Below are positions 30,830 through 41,330 of a DNA stretch of 64,000 nucleotides, one piece after another (the first letter of the stretch is position 1; each line of letters begins with the position of its first letter). The position numbers were made by a program, and so were the translations under genes. This DNA comes from Pantoea sp. A4. GTDB lineage: Bacteria > Pseudomonadota > Gammaproteobacteria > Enterobacterales > Enterobacteriaceae. Location: NCBI RefSeq assembly GCF_000295955.2, contig NZ_ALXE01000001.1, positions 93,257 to 157,256 of the forward strand, in the 5' to 3' direction. The notes beneath the pieces were generated by a model that saw only the letters and a program-made list of their open reading frames with translations, had not been told where the DNA came from and did no database searches.

Positions 30830-31384
30830 ATGGAATTTGCGTTTTATCTTTGCGGTCTGGTTGCGGTGTTGACCACACTTCGTGTCATCACCCATACCAA
30901 CCCGGTACATGCGCTTTTGTACCTCATTGTGTCACTGCTTTCGATTGCAGGTGTGTTCTTCTCGCTGGGAGCTTACTTCGCTGGCGCGCTGGAGATCATC
31001 GTCTATGCCGGTGCCATTATGGTGCTGTTCGTGTTTGTGGTGATGATGCTGAACCTTGGCAAAACCCAACAGGATCAGGAACGTGAGTGGCTCAAACCCA
31101 CGCTGTGGATCGGTCCTGGCATTGTCTCTCTGTTGCTGTTAGTGGTGATGATCCACGCCATCCTGAGTGCAAACGATCAGGGCATTGATGGCACGGTGAT
31201 TGATGCTAAAGCGGTGGGCATCAGCCTGTTTGGTCCGTATGTATTGGCGGTGGAACTGGCCTCCATGCTCCTGCTGGCAGGCCTGGTGGTGGCATTCCAC
31301 ATCGGGCGTGACGAGCAAAAAACGGAAGTGGTCAGTCAGCGTTCTGCTGCTGATGCGCAGTCAACCGGGGAGGAACAACAATGA
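30830..31384 (+). CDS. nuoJ: NADH-quinone oxidoreductase subunit J
   Basis: NuoJ is a 184-residue membrane subunit with about five hydrophobic spans. The third includes the conserved [18 protein letters not shown] helix, whose bulge is linked to coupling in complex I. It overlaps nuoK by 4 bp (ATGA). Confidence 0.95.
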   Translation: MEFAFYLCGLVAVLTTLRVITHTNPVHALLYLIVSLLSIAGVFFSLGAYFAGALEIIVYAGAIMVLFVFVVMMLNLGKTQQDQEREWLKPTLWIGPGIVSLLLLVVMIHAILSANDQGIDGTVIDAKAVGISLFGPYVLAVELASMLLLAGLVVAFHIGRDEQKTEVVSQRSAADAQSTGEEQQ

Positions 31385-31683
31385 TCCCATTACAACATGG
31401 CCTGATTCTCGCGGCGGTGCTGTTTGTCCTTGGGCTGACATCACTGGTGCTGCGTCGCAACCTGCTGTTTATGTTGATTGGTCTGGAGATCATGATCAAC
31501 GCCGCCGCGCTGGCGCTGGTGGTAGCAGGAAGTTACTGGGGGCAGGCAGACGGTCAGGTCTTCTACATTCTGGCTATCAGCCTTGCTGCGGCAGAAGCCA
31601 GTATTGGCCTGGCACTGCTGCTCCAGCTTTATCGTCGTCGTCAGACGCTGAACATTGATACAGTGAGCGAGATGCGCGGATGA
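31381..31683 (+). CDS. nuoK: NADH-quinone oxidoreductase subunit K
   Basis: NuoK is a 100-residue antiporter-like membrane subunit with three spans. The glutamates in the second and third helices ([11 protein letters not shown] and [12 protein letters not shown]) are the conserved proton-path residues. It overlaps nuoJ and nuoL by 4 bp at each end, so J, K and L are probably translationally coupled. Confidence 0.96.
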   Translation: MIPLQHGLILAAVLFVLGLTSLVLRRNLLFMLIGLEIMINAAALALVVAGSYWGQADGQVFYILAISLAAAEASIGLALLLQLYRRRQTLNIDTVSEMRG

Positions 31684-33515
31684 ATCTTCTCTACTTAACC
31701 ATACTGTTTCCGCTGATCGGCTTTTTGCTGTTAGCGTTTTCCCGTGGTCGCTGGTCGGAGAACCTTTCGGCCACCGTGGGCATGGGATCTGTTGGCCTGG
31801 CGGCGCTGGTGGCTGCCTGGGCTGGTTTTGACTTCTTTGCGCATGGTCAGCAACCTTTTACCCAGGCGCTCTGGACCTGGATGCAGGTCGGTCAGTTCAA
31901 TATTCAGGTTAACCTGGTGTTGGATGGCTTGTCGTTGACCATGCTGTCTGTGGTCACGGGCGTCGGCTTCCTGATCCACATGTTTGCCTCCTGGTATATG
32001 CGCGGTGAAGAGGGCTACTCGCGCTTCTTCGCATACACCAACCTGTTTATCGCCAGCATGGTGGTTCTGGTGCTGGCCGATAACCTGATGCTGATGTATC
32101 TCGGCTGGGAAGGGGTGGGGCTGTGCTCTTATCTGCTGATCGGCTTCTACTATAGCAATCCGGAAAACGGCAAAGCGGCGATGAAAGCCTTTATCATTAC
32201 CCGCGTGGGTGATGTGTTCCTCGCTTTTGCACTGTTCATTCTCTACAACGAACTGGGTACGCTGAACTTCCGCGAGATGATGGAACTGGCACCGGCACAC
32301 TTTGCCGCTGACAGCCACATGTTGCAGTGGGCAACCCTGATGCTGTTGGGTGGTGCGGTAGGTAAATCAGCACAGTTACCGCTGCAAACCTGGCTGGCGG
32401 ATGCAATGGCCGGCCCAACCCCGGTCTCCGCACTGATTCACGCGGCAACCATGGTGACGGCGGGTGTCTACCTGATTGCCCGCAGCCACGGTCTGTTCCT
32501 GCTGACGCCAGAAGTTCTGCATCTGGTCGGGATTGTCGGGGCGGTGACATTGGTACTGGCTGGTTTTGCCGCGCTGGTGCAAACCGATATCAAACGCGTA
32601 CTCGCTTACTCCACCATGAGCCAGATCGGCTATATGTTCCTGGCTCTGGGTGTACAGGCATGGGACGCGGCAATTTTCCACTTAATGACCCACGCGTTCT
32701 TTAAAGCCTTGCTGTTCCTCTCTTCCGGTTCGGTGATTTTGGCCTGCCACCACGAGCAGAACATTTTCAAGATGGGTGGATTGCGTAAAAGTATTCCGCT
32801 TGTTTACGCCTGCTTCCTGGTCGGGGGCGCAGCCCTGGCGGCGCTGCCGCTGATTACCGCTGGCTTCTACAGTAAAGATGAAATCCTGTTTGGCGCACTG
32901 GCCAATGGGCATATCAATCTGATGGTTGCCGGGCTGGTCGGGGCATTCCTGACGTCCATCTATACCTTCCGCATGATCTTCATCGTGTTCCACGGTAAAG
33001 AGCAGATCCACGCGCATGCAGGTAAGGGCATTACTCATCATCTTCCGCTGATTGTACTGCTGGTGCTGTCGACCTTTATCGGTGCACTGATCACACCTCC
33101 GCTGGCAAGCGTATTGCCACATAACGAGTTTGGTGAACAGGGTAAAGTCGGCCTCGAAATTACCTCTGGTGTGGTGGCTATTCTCGGCATCCTGATTGCC
33201 GCCGCGCTATGGCTGGGTAAACGTCAATGGGTGACCAGCGTAGCGAACAGCCCCGTTGGCCGCTTCTTTGGCACCTGGTGGTTTGCCGCCTGGGGCTTCG
33301 ACTGGCTATACGACAAAGTGTTCGTCAAACCTTACCTCGGCATTGCCTGGCTGCTCCAGCGCGATCCGTTGAATAGCCTGATGAACATCCCGGCACTGGT
33401 TTCACGCATTGGCAACAAAGGGCTGGTGGTGAGTGAAAACGGGTATCTGCGCTGGTATGTGGCTTCCATGAGCGTGGGTGCGGTAGTCGTATTGGCGCTG
33501 TTGCTGATCGTATAA
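31680..33515 (+). CDS. nuoL: NADH-quinone oxidoreductase subunit L
   Basis: NuoL is the distal proton-pumping, Mrp-antiporter-like subunit. The 611-residue chain has many membrane spans. It contains the [17 protein letters not shown] helix with the key glutamate, the lysine helix near [12 protein letters not shown], and a C-terminal extension expected to form the long lateral helix along the membrane arm. A 147-bp gap follows before nuoM. Confidence 0.96.
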   Translation: MNLLYLTILFPLIGFLLLAFSRGRWSENLSATVGMGSVGLAALVAAWAGFDFFAHGQQPFTQALWTWMQVGQFNIQVNLVLDGLSLTMLSVVTGVGFLIHMFASWYMRGEEGYSRFFAYTNLFIASMVVLVLADNLMLMYLGWEGVGLCSYLLIGFYYSNPENGKAAMKAFIITRVGDVFLAFALFILYNELGTLNFREMMELAPAHFAADSHMLQWATLMLLGGAVGKSAQLPLQTWLADAMAGPTPVSALIHAATMVTAGVYLIARSHGLFLLTPEVLHLVGIVGAVTLVLAGFAALVQTDIKRVLAYSTMSQIGYMFLALGVQAWDAAIFHLMTHAFFKALLFLSSGSVILACHHEQNIFKMGGLRKSIPLVYACFLVGGAALAALPLITAGFYSKDEILFGALANGHINLMVAGLVGAFLTSIYTFRMIFIVFHGKEQIHAHAGKGITHHLPLIVLLVLSTFIGALITPPLASVLPHNEFGEQGKVGLEITSGVVAILGILIAAALWLGKRQWVTSVANSPVGRFFGTWWFAAWGFDWLYDKVFVKPYLGIAWLLQRDPLNSLMNIPALVSRIGNKGLVVSENGYLRWYVASMSVGAVVVLALLLIV

Positions 33516-33525
33516 AGATGATGAG

Positions 33526-33549
33526 CGGGGCGGAGCACTTTTCGCCCCG
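33526..33549 (+). other. nuoL-nuoM intercistronic hairpin
   Basis: CGGGGCG (33526-33532) and CGCCCCG (33543-33549) form a perfect 7-bp GC stem with a loop of 10, located 10 bp after the nuoL stop. It lacks a T-tract and may be an mRNA processing or stability element. Confidence 0.4.
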
Positions 33550-33662
33550 GTAGAGAATGTCAAAATTGCCTGATGCTGCGGCGGTTATCGACAGAGCCGG
33601 TTGGTGTATGACCGGTAAAACTGGATAACCCCCACGCAGGTTAAGAAAAGGGATACTACGCC

Positions 33663-35183
33663 GTGTTATTACCGTGGCTGATCGTAATACCGTTTGTTGG
33701 AGGCCTGCTGTGCTGGCTGGCAGAGCGCCTCGGCGCGAAAGTGCCACGCTGGATCGCACTGGTCACCATGGCTCTCACCCTGGTGCTTTCACTGCAGCTG
33801 TGGATGCAGGGTGGCTATTCACTGACTCAGGCGAGCGGCTTGCCGCAGTGGCAGTCGAGCTTTATCGTCTCTTGGATCCCGCGTTTTGGTATCAACTTCC
33901 ATCTGGCGATTGATGGCCTGTCACTGCTGATGGTGGTGCTGACCGGGCTGCTCGGTCTGATGGCTGTACTCTGTTCGTGGAATGAAATTGAGAAGTATCA
34001 GGGCTTTTTCCACCTCAACCTGATGTGGATCCTCGGTGGTGTGATTGGTGTGTTCCTCTCCATCGACATGTTCCTGTTCTTCTTCTTCTGGGAAATGATG
34101 CTGGTGCCGATGTACTTCCTCATCGCACTGTGGGGCCACAAAGCCTCTGACGGTAAAACCCGTATCACCGCCGCGACCAAGTTCTTCATCTATACCCAGT
34201 CTTCCGGCCTGATCATGCTGATCGCCATTCTGGCGCTGGTGTTTGTCCACTACAACGCCACCGGCGTGTGGACGTTCAGCTATGAAGAGCTGCTGAAGAC
34301 CCCAATGTCACATAACGTTGAGTATCTGCTGATGCTGGGCTTCTTTATCGCCTTTGCGGTGAAGATGCCGGTGGTGCCCCTGCACGGCTGGTTGCCAGAT
34401 GCACACAGCCAGGCTCCGACTGCCGGTTCAGTAGACCTCGCGGGTATTCTGTTGAAAACCGCTGCGTACGGTTTACTGCGCTTCAGCCTGCCGCTGTTCC
34501 CGCATGCTTCGGCTGAGTTTGCACCGATTGCGATGTGGCTCGGTATTATTGGTATCTTCTACGGTGCCTGGATGGCGTTCTCTCAGACGGATATCAAACG
34601 TCTGATCGCCTACACCTCGATTTCCCACATGGGCTTTGTGCTGATTGCCATCTACACCGGCAGCCAGTTGGCGTTCCAGGGGGCTGTGGTGCAGATGATT
34701 GCTCACGGTCTGTCGGCTGCTGCACTGTTTATCTTGTGTGGTCAGCTGTATGAACGTCTGCACACCCGCGATATGCGTCAGATGGGTGGGCTGTGGTCAC
34801 GCATTAAGTGGATTCCGGGCCTGTCACTGTTCTTCGCCGTTGCCAACCTGGGTATGCCGGGTACCGGTAACTTTGCCGGTGAATTCATGATTCTGACCGG
34901 CAGTTTCCAGGTGGTGCCGGTGATCATTGTGATTGCTACCTTTGGTCTGGTGTTCGCCTCGGTCTACTCCCTGATCATGATGCAGCGCGCCTACTACGGT
35001 GAAGCGAAATCTAAAGCTCCGCTGCCAGGAATGTCTGCGCGTGAGTTCATCATGATTATGGTGTTGGTGGTGTTGCTGGTGCTGCTGGGCGTCTATCCAC
35101 AGCCTATCCTCGACACTTCCCACGCTGCGATGAGCAACATTCAGCAGTGGTTTACCGCTTCAATTTCAACTACAAGGCCGTAA
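33663..35183 (+). CDS. nuoM: NADH-quinone oxidoreductase subunit M
   Basis: NuoM is the second Mrp-like proton-pumping subunit, 506 residues with about 14 spans. The conserved glutamate (FFFWEMMLVPMYF) and lysine helices (AVKMPVVPLHGWLPDAHSQA) are present. The start is GTG at 33663, giving the E. coli-like N-terminus MLLPWLIVIPF. It lies 6 bp before nuoN. Confidence 0.95.
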   Translation: MLLPWLIVIPFVGGLLCWLAERLGAKVPRWIALVTMALTLVLSLQLWMQGGYSLTQASGLPQWQSSFIVSWIPRFGINFHLAIDGLSLLMVVLTGLLGLMAVLCSWNEIEKYQGFFHLNLMWILGGVIGVFLSIDMFLFFFFWEMMLVPMYFLIALWGHKASDGKTRITAATKFFIYTQSSGLIMLIAILALVFVHYNATGVWTFSYEELLKTPMSHNVEYLLMLGFFIAFAVKMPVVPLHGWLPDAHSQAPTAGSVDLAGILLKTAAYGLLRFSLPLFPHASAEFAPIAMWLGIIGIFYGAWMAFSQTDIKRLIAYTSISHMGFVLIAIYTGSQLAFQGAVVQMIAHGLSAAALFILCGQLYERLHTRDMRQMGGLWSRIKWIPGLSLFFAVANLGMPGTGNFAGEFMILTGSFQVVPVIIVIATFGLVFASVYSLIMMQRAYYGEAKSKAPLPGMSAREFIMIMVLVVLLVLLGVYPQPILDTSHAAMSNIQQWFTASISTTRP

Positions 35184-35189
35184 TTCGCC

Positions 35190-36647
35190 ATGACAATAAC
35201 TCCTCAACAATTGATTGCGCTGCTGCCGCTGTTGATCACTGGGTTAACAGTGGTGGTGGTGATGCTGTCCATTGCGTGGCGACGCAACCACTTTGTTAAC
35301 GCCACCCTGACGGTGATTGGTCTCAACGTCGCGCTGGCTTCACTGTGGTTTGTCGGCCACGTCGGGGCGATGGATGTCACACCGCTGCTGCGCGTAGATG
35401 GTTTTTCGATGTTCTATACGGCGCTGGTGATCCTCGCTAGCCTGGCAACCTGCACCTTTGCTTACCCATGGCTGGGGGGTTATCCCGATAACAAAGATGA
35501 GTTCTATCTACTGGTACTGATTGCCGCACTGGGCGGTATCGTCCTGGCCAGCGCCAATCATTTAATGGCGCTGTTCATTGGCATTGAGCTGCTGTCGTTG
35601 CCGCTGTTCGGGTTAATTGGTTATGCCTTCCGCCAGAAGCGTTCGCTGGAAGCGGCATTGAAGTACACCATTCTTTCGGCAGCCGCTTCTTCCTTCCTGC
35701 TGTTTGGTATTGCCCTGATTTATGCCGACTCCGGTAGCCTGAGCTTTGTGCAACTGGGGAAAAGCCTGAGCGACACGGTATTGCAGCAACCGTTGCTGTT
35801 GATGGGTCTGGGGATGCTGATTATCGGCCTGGGCTTTAAGCTGTCACTGGTGCCGTTCCACCTGTGGACGCCAGATGTGTATCAGGGCGCACCTGCTCCG
35901 GTTTCCACCTTCCTGGCAACGGCCAGTAAGATCGCGATTTTCGGTGTGGTGATGCGTCTGTTCCTGTATGCACCGGTCACCGACAGCGAAGCAGTACGAA
36001 CCGTGCTGGGTGTGATAGCCTTTGTTTCCATCCTGTTTGGTAACCTGATGGCGATCTCGCAGAGCAACATCAAGCGCCTGCTGGGTTACTCTTCAATTGC
36101 TCATCTCGGTTATCTGCTGGTGGCGCTGATTGCGGTTAAAACACAGCAGCTGTCGCTGGAAACGGCGGGTGTCTATCTGGCAGGTTATCTGTTCAGTAGC
36201 CTCGGCGCGTTTGGTGTCGTTAGCCTGATGTCTTCTCCCTATCGTGGACCGGATGCGGATTCACTGTATTCCTATCGCGGCCTGTTCTGGCATCGTCCAA
36301 TTCTGTCTGCGGTGATGACGGTGATGATGCTGTCCCTGGCGGGTATCCCAATGACGCTGGGCTTTATCGGTAAGTTCTACGTGATGGCTTCCGGTGTTAA
36401 TGCGCATCTGTGGTGGCTGACCGGTGCCGTGGTGGCGGGGAGTGCGATTGGCCTCTATTACTACCTGCGCGTCACAGTGAGCCTGTACCTGAACCCACCA
36501 GAGCTGCATACCCGTGATACCCCAGCCAACTGGGCTTATACCGCGGGCGGCATCGTGGTGTTGATCTCGGCCATTCTGGTATTGGTGCTGGGGGTTTATC
36601 CGCAACCGCTGATTGATCTGGTGCGCCTTGCACAGCCGCTGATGTAA
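35190..36647 (+). CDS. nuoN: NADH-quinone oxidoreductase subunit N
   Basis: NuoN is the third Mrp-like antiporter subunit, next to the J/K part of the arm. The 485-residue protein has the glutamate helix [19 protein letters not shown] and the lysine segment [18 protein letters not shown]. It is the last gene of the nuo operon and is followed by a strong bidirectional terminator shared with the convergent member E. Confidence 0.96.
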   Translation: MTITPQQLIALLPLLITGLTVVVVMLSIAWRRNHFVNATLTVIGLNVALASLWFVGHVGAMDVTPLLRVDGFSMFYTALVILASLATCTFAYPWLGGYPDNKDEFYLLVLIAALGGIVLASANHLMALFIGIELLSLPLFGLIGYAFRQKRSLEAALKYTILSAAASSFLLFGIALIYADSGSLSFVQLGKSLSDTVLQQPLLLMGLGMLIIGLGFKLSLVPFHLWTPDVYQGAPAPVSTFLATASKIAIFGVVMRLFLYAPVTDSEAVRTVLGVIAFVSILFGNLMAISQSNIKRLLGYSSIAHLGYLLVALIAVKTQQLSLETAGVYLAGYLFSSLGAFGVVSLMSSPYRGPDADSLYSYRGLFWHRPILSAVMTVMMLSLAGIPMTLGFIGKFYVMASGVNAHLWWLTGAVVAGSAIGLYYYLRVTVSLYLNPPELHTRDTPANWAYTAGGIVVLISAILVLVLGVYPQPLIDLVRLAQPLM

Positions 36648-36655
36648 GTATCATC

Positions 36656-36692
36656 AAACAAGAACCGCATTGTTATGCGGTTCTTGTTTAAC
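36656..36692. terminator. Bidirectional terminator between nuoN and member E
   Basis: AAACAAGAACCGCAT (36656-36670) and ATGCGGTTCTTGTTT (36675-36689) are a perfect 15-bp stem with a TGTT loop. A-rich and T-rich flanks make it able to stop both convergent transcripts. Confidence 0.85.
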
Positions 36693-36720
36693 AAAGAAAA
36701 CTGAATTCCTGCAAAGCCAA

Positions 36721-38760
36721 TTAATGCGGCAATATCATCTCCGGGTGATGAACGAATGACATGCCTTTCAGTATATTCATCAACTCATCGCGACGGTAAT
36801 AACGATCAGGGGTGATGTTAAATCGTTTTGTAACGAATGATTCATCAGCTTCTGTATTGTCTTTCATCATCAATATTTCTCCGGGTAGAGTGGAGTTGAA
36901 TTCTATTGTACGAAAGCGGCCATTTCGGTCGTACAAGTAGAGGGGTTTATTGCTGATGCTAAAACAGTTGGTGTATTTGGGTAAGGATACTGACTTACCA
37001 TTCCCTACGGAATGGATGTTTTTATTTTCACCACTATCATCTTGATAAATTGTATCGATATAAAAATCATCAGATTTAGCCGGCAGTGAAACATAAGGTG
37101 AGCCATCATTAGGTAAATAAGTGATCCCTTTGGAATCCATTAATTCTACTAACTCCTCTTTGCGATAAGATGTTGCCAGGCTCACCCCCAGATGATTGAA
37201 TAAATCCGCCTCTTGCTGGCTTGTGATGTGAATTCTTATTTTACCTGGGTCGCCCACTTCTATATTCAATGCCATTTCACCTTTGACACCTTTAAAATCG
37301 ACATAGCATAATGTGTCATTAATAAGTGTAAAGCTGCCTTTGATTAATGAACCTTCTCCGTTGTTTTCATCGGTAGGGTAAGATGATATAAATGAAAGTT
37401 CAGGGTTTATTTTATTTCGTGTTATAGAGTCTGAAATGGTTTCATTATTACTAATAAATAGTGATTGGGCATAAGTCGGAACGATTTCTCTAATGCTCAA
37501 GGCATTTTTTGATTTTTGTGAAGCGGAATCAAATGCGTATGAAAACCCAGTTTGCTTGATTAAGCCTGAAACAAGGCTCTCCAGGCTTGAGCTACTAAAC
37601 TCAAGACCAGAATGAGGGTGTTTAAGAACAAATACACCATCCTGCACATTAACTGGATAAATGCCAGCATTGAAACCATTATCTGAGCCATGTTGATTTG
37701 CATGGAAGGCCAGAAAATGATGATATTCACCCGAGATATCTGGGAAGTTGATTATCTTGAAACTGTTGGCGGGTAGTATTAGCGATTTTGGTAGGGTTCG
37801 GTTCTTTGCTTCATCTGGAAGGAGTAATGACAGGGTGACTACGGAATACATTTCTGGATTTTTTTTGTTATCTCGACTGCTGCTTGTTGCTAAAGTCATG
37901 TTTTCTTTTTGACTGTATCCTGTGAACTCGAAAATTTCTTTATCTTTGGGTGAATTATGTCGGCAGGATAGCATGCACATCGCGGTAATATCAGAATGGG
38001 ATGTTATTTTCAGGCCTGATGTGAAAAAGCGATTAAATAACTCCTCATTACCTGGCTTGACGCAGAAGTAATTGTTCTTTTGCTCTGTGATTTGTTGCTG
38101 CAAATGGCTTTCTGCTTCCGTGGTATCAGTAAAATCAAAACATGCCAGAGAGACTGCTGTTTTTATGGGAACCGCACCGCTAAATGAGACGTTCAGGGGA
38201 GGGATAGTCGTACTGGTCGTACTCGCAGGAGTGGGAATAGCATTAACCAATGACTTTGCAATGCTACTGCCCGATTTTTTTACAGCGGATGGCGGATCTT
38301 TTCGGATGCTATGTTTATCTTCACTTTCAGGTCGATTAATTTCAGCCAGCTTATTTCGTTTCCCGACATAACTGTTGTAGGAGGCGGAAACCGTCATGCT
38401 CTCTTTGGCACTGTCTACATTTCCTGTCGCACTGTTACTGTGTGTTACGGCAGGCACAACCGGTGCATTGCGCGTCGCACTATTGTTGTTGAGCCTGATG
38501 GTAGACTGGCTGGGAGTGCGGCGTAACAAGGGATTACGTCTGGTTGATGCAGGCCGCGGTGCTTTGGTTTTAATCGTGACGGTTTTAATCGGCTTAACTC
38601 TTCCACGGCCTCTTTTAGCTTCTGCGCCAGGGAAGGGCCAGGCCGTCATGGTATTTTCTTTACTGTTATCTCCCTGGTGATGGCGAAGATGAAGTGGATG
38701 CTCTCCCTGAAATATTCCACCACTATTTGTGAAACTCCAGGCTGAAATTAAAGAAGGCAT
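36721..38760 (-). CDS. Unrecognised paralogous family, member E (679 aa)
   Basis: This is a paralogue of members A-D, of unknown function. I start it at the ATG ending at 38760 because GAGGA lies 5-6 bp upstream; an in-frame ATG 12 bp earlier has no ribosome site. From this start, WPFPGA is at 41-46, followed by a basic linker with AKESM and SYVGKRNKLAEI, nearly the same as member A. The body has NYFC, an NSFK module near 331-408 that includes NAGIYPVN, and two C-terminal modules near 470-548 and 594-672. No signal peptide or membrane helix is visible. AT-rich. It lies downstream of opgD on the same strand and converges with nuoN. Confidence 0.85.
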   Translation of the reverse strand: MPSLISAWSFTNSGGIFQGEHPLHLRHHQGDNSKENTMTAWPFPGAEAKRGRGRVKPIKTVTIKTKAPRPASTRRNPLLRRTPSQSTIRLNNNSATRNAPVVPAVTHSNSATGNVDSAKESMTVSASYNSYVGKRNKLAEINRPESEDKHSIRKDPPSAVKKSGSSIAKSLVNAIPTPASTTSTTIPPLNVSFSGAVPIKTAVSLACFDFTDTTEAESHLQQQITEQKNNYFCVKPGNEELFNRFFTSGLKITSHSDITAMCMLSCRHNSPKDKEIFEFTGYSQKENMTLATSSSRDNKKNPEMYSVVTLSLLLPDEAKNRTLPKSLILPANSFKIINFPDISGEYHHFLAFHANQHGSDNGFNAGIYPVNVQDGVFVLKHPHSGLEFSSSSLESLVSGLIKQTGFSYAFDSASQKSKNALSIREIVPTYAQSLFISNNETISDSITRNKINPELSFISSYPTDENNGEGSLIKGSFTLINDTLCYVDFKGVKGEMALNIEVGDPGKIRIHITSQQEADLFNHLGVSLATSYRKEELVELMDSKGITYLPNDGSPYVSLPAKSDDFYIDTIYQDDSGENKNIHSVGNGKSVSLPKYTNCFSISNKPLYLYDRNGRFRTIEFNSTLPGEILMMKDNTEADESFVTKRFNITPDRYYRRDELMNILKGMSFVHHPEMILPH

Positions 38761-38900
38761 AATTTTCCTCATTTAAGTCAAAATGAATAAAGTCATTTTC
38801 CCGAAATCAGCATTGCTGCGGGTAAATATTCAGTCGCTTTAAGAGGAAACGAGTTCGTATAGTTGGATAAGGTTATAAGAGGCTGGCTTCAGAAGAAAGG

Positions 38901-38923
38901 GGCGAGACAGAAAACATCTCGCC
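38901..38923 (-). terminator. opgD terminator
   Basis: GGCGAGA (38901-38907) and TCTCGCC (38917-38923) form a 7-bp stem. Read on the minus strand it lies just after the opgD stop and is followed by CCTTTCTTC, a weak U-rich tail. It separates opgD from member E. Confidence 0.55.
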
Positions 38924-38931
38924 GCGCTGAA

Positions 38932-40587
38932 TTAAACTGGAGTCATTTGCCGGTCGTCAGTGTATTTACGCTGATCCGGGGCAGGCGGGAAGTATTGATA
39001 GAGCCATGTCTCACTCAACGTTTCCTCTTTGGTGCGCAGGAACAGGCGCATATCGACTGGTGCGGTTGAATCACTGTTTGGATACCAGTCGAACAGAATG
39101 CGATAGCCGTCTAGCGGTTCGACATAGAGTATTTCGACCTGCTTAATCGTACCCGCAGAAACCGTGATTACCGGCTCAATGCCTTTCGGTGCTGCTGCTT
39201 TCAAATCTCCGCCGATAAAATCAATCGCAAAGCGTCGGCACCAGGTCTCCGGGAAATGTTCGCCCGGCGCCCAGCCTTCCGGGAAGCCGCCAATGCCGGT
39301 ACGGGTAGCGCCAACCCGTGCCAGACTGCTGCGTACCGGTGGCAGCTGGCTCCAGTAGAGTTTATAGCTGAAGTTGAATTCGCTGCCTGCCTTAACCGGT
39401 GCTGCCGGTCGCCAGAAGCAGACAATATTGTCCAGCGTTTCGCCGGTCGTGGGGATTTCCATCAGGTTGATAGACCCTTTACCCCATTTGCCCACCGGTT
39501 CGACCCACAGGCTTGGACGTTTGTCATACCAGCCGATAACATCCTGATAGTTTTCGAAATTATGGTCGAGTTGCAGCAGACCGAAACCACGCGGATTTTC
39601 ATCCTGATAGGCGTTAAATTGCAGACGCTGCGGGTTGTCCAGTGGACGAGCGATCCATTCACCGCTACCTGCCCACATCGCAAGGCGATCTGAGTCATGG
39701 ATTTGCGGGTGGTAGGTGTTGCACATACGGCGCTCGTTGGTGCCACAGCTGAACATGCTGGTCATCGGCGCGATACCCAACTGTTCGATATCTTTACGCG
39801 CAAAGAGGTGGTTTTCGACCTCCATCACCACGCGCTTTTCTTCACAGTGAATCGTAAATTTGTACGCACCGGTCACGCTGGCACCGTCTAACAGCGCGTA
39901 AACGGTGAAGGTGGTATCGTCGGCTTTGGGCGTTTCAAACCAGAACGCGGTGAAGTCAGGGAACTCTTCGTGGCTGCCAAAGGTATTAATGGCAACACCA
40001 CGCGCGGAAAGACCGTACTGATAGGTTTCATCCACCGCACGGAAGTAGCTGGCCCCGAGGAACGAGACAATGTCACGGCGCGCCAGTTCGGGTTTTTTGA
40101 ACGCGCGGAAGCCCGCAAAGCCGAGGTCCGTTTTACCCTGAAGCTGCTTAGTATCGACATCCGCATCGTGATAGTTAAACAACTCTGGGCGGAAGTGAAT
40201 TTCCCGAGCCTGGCGGCTTTCAGCATCAACAGAGAACATGCGGATACGCCGTTTGAACCCCATGCCAACGTGGAAGAATTGCACATCCAACTCGCGATCG
40301 GGGATGTTGTTCCACAGTGAGTGGTTGGCGTCATACTGAATGGCGTTGTATTGCTGCGGCGTCAGGTCAGCCAGCGTTTGCGGCAGTGGGCCGGGTTGCC
40401 CTCCCCAGGGCTGTTTTGCCAGGCTGGCCGCTTTTTGTTTCAGCACCTCAAAATCGAAGCGGACTGCTGTGCCATCGGCGATGCCGTCATCTGCCCAGGC
40501 GGACTGCGCAAACAGGGTGGATAGGCCTGTCATGCCACTGACAGCGGAGAAGGCCATTGACGCTTTCATAAACATTCTTCGATTCAT
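38932..40587 (-). CDS. opgD: Glucan biosynthesis protein D (OpgD/MdoD)
   Basis: OpgD is a periplasmic protein that sets the backbone structure of osmoregulated periplasmic glucans. The 551-residue chain aligns end to end with E. coli OpgD. The N-terminus [16 protein letters not shown] is a Tat signal (twin Arg3-Arg4), with likely cleavage after the AWA near residue 32. In E. coli opgD lies far from nuo, so its place here marks a different gene order. Confidence 0.95.
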   Translation of the reverse strand: MNRRMFMKASMAFSAVSGMTGLSTLFAQSAWADDGIADGTAVRFDFEVLKQKAASLAKQPWGGQPGPLPQTLADLTPQQYNAIQYDANHSLWNNIPDRELDVQFFHVGMGFKRRIRMFSVDAESRQAREIHFRPELFNYHDADVDTKQLQGKTDLGFAGFRAFKKPELARRDIVSFLGASYFRAVDETYQYGLSARGVAINTFGSHEEFPDFTAFWFETPKADDTTFTVYALLDGASVTGAYKFTIHCEEKRVVMEVENHLFARKDIEQLGIAPMTSMFSCGTNERRMCNTYHPQIHDSDRLAMWAGSGEWIARPLDNPQRLQFNAYQDENPRGFGLLQLDHNFENYQDVIGWYDKRPSLWVEPVGKWGKGSINLMEIPTTGETLDNIVCFWRPAAPVKAGSEFNFSYKLYWSQLPPVRSSLARVGATRTGIGGFPEGWAPGEHFPETWCRRFAIDFIGGDLKAAAPKGIEPVITVSAGTIKQVEILYVEPLDGYRILFDWYPNSDSTAPVDMRLFLRTKEETLSETWLYQYFPPAPDQRKYTDDRQMTPV

Positions 40588-40795
40588 GCCAGAAATCTTA
40601 TCCTGAGTTCGGGTTGTCTTAGTTGTCGTGCTGTCGCACCTCGCGTATGGCCTGAAAATACAGGCTACAAGGGGGTACGACAGCCGTTAAACGGGAAAAT
40701 TCAGTCCGCAGAAAATGTATCAGATTCATCTGATTCGCGAACCTGTTTTTATTGCCAGAACCTCCGCTGTAATGCGGTGAAAACAGTATTAGCGT

Positions 40796-40802
40796 CTATA
40801 GT
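40796..40802 (+). promoter_or_regulatory. Candidate stationary-phase-type -10 for elaB
   Basis: CTATAGT at 40796-40802 resembles the sigma-S-preferred CTATACT element and sits 38 bp before the elaB start. E. coli elaB is known to depend on RpoS. No strong -35 is evident, which fits sigma-S promoters but limits confidence. Confidence 0.4.
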
Positions 40803-40840
40803 TAAGCAGCAACGATGGCATAACATGGAGGAATCACTAC

Positions 40841-41167
40841 GTGTCTTATTCTGATGATCAATACAATCCCGATCAGTTTGAAACTCGCGCGAATGAAGAT
40901 CTCGCGTTGCTGACTAAAACTCTGGAAGAGGTGCTGAAGTCTTCGGGCGATTCTGCCGATCAGACCTACATCGAACTGAAAGAGAAAGCAGAGCAGGCGC
41001 TCAATGAGGTGAAATCCCGCGTCAGTCAGGCCTCTGACGGCTACTACTACCGTGCCAAAAGGGCGGTATACCGTGCCGATGACTACGTGCATGACAAGCC
41101 GTGGCAGGGAATTGGGATCGGTGCTGCTGCGGGTCTGTTCCTGGGCTTGCTGTTGGCGCGCCGCTAA
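40841..41167 (+). CDS. elaB: Tail-anchored membrane protein ElaB
   Basis: ElaB is a DUF883-family inner-membrane protein of 108 residues. In E. coli it is stress-induced, binds stationary-phase ribosomes and protects against oxidative and heat stress. The shared block YYYRAKRAVYRADDYVHDKP is followed by a glycine-rich C-terminal membrane anchor (GIGIGAAAGLFLGLLLARR). The GTG at 40841 is used, with GGAGG 9 bp upstream, because no in-frame ATG precedes the conserved region. Confidence 0.92.
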   Translation: MSYSDDQYNPDQFETRANEDLALLTKTLEEVLKSSGDSADQTYIELKEKAEQALNEVKSRVSQASDGYYYRAKRAVYRADDYVHDKPWQGIGIGAAAGLFLGLLLARR

Positions 41168-41188
41168 CGCCTAATGTGTTATTTGAAG

Positions 41189-41219
41189 GCTGTTAGCCTG
41201 CACCTGGCAGGCTAACAGC
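41189..41219 (+). terminator. elaB 3' hairpin
   Basis: GCTGTTAGCCTGC (41189-41201) pairs perfectly with GCAGGCTAACAGC (41207-41219) over a 5-nt loop, 21 bp after elaB. The U-tract is poor (GTTGTC), so termination may be partial. Confidence 0.6.
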
Positions 41220-41271
41220 GTTGTCTCCCCCGCAAAGCTCACACCTTTCATGCTCGTTCCCAATACTCTGA

Positions 41272-41300
41272 TTGTGTTTCCTGCTCTGGCTTTCTACAGT
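41272..41300 (+). promoter_or_regulatory. Candidate yfaY promoter
   Basis: TTGTGT (41272-41277) and TACAGT (41295-41300) are separated by 17 bp and would place the transcript start about 25 bp before the gene. Both hexamers are imperfect. Confidence 0.35.
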
Positions 41301-41330
41301 AGTTGCATCGGATAAAGGAGAGATCACGTA

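Noticed and set aside
38761..38772. Upstream ATG for member E
   Set aside because: It has no ribosome site, whereas the second ATG follows GAGGA at the right distance.
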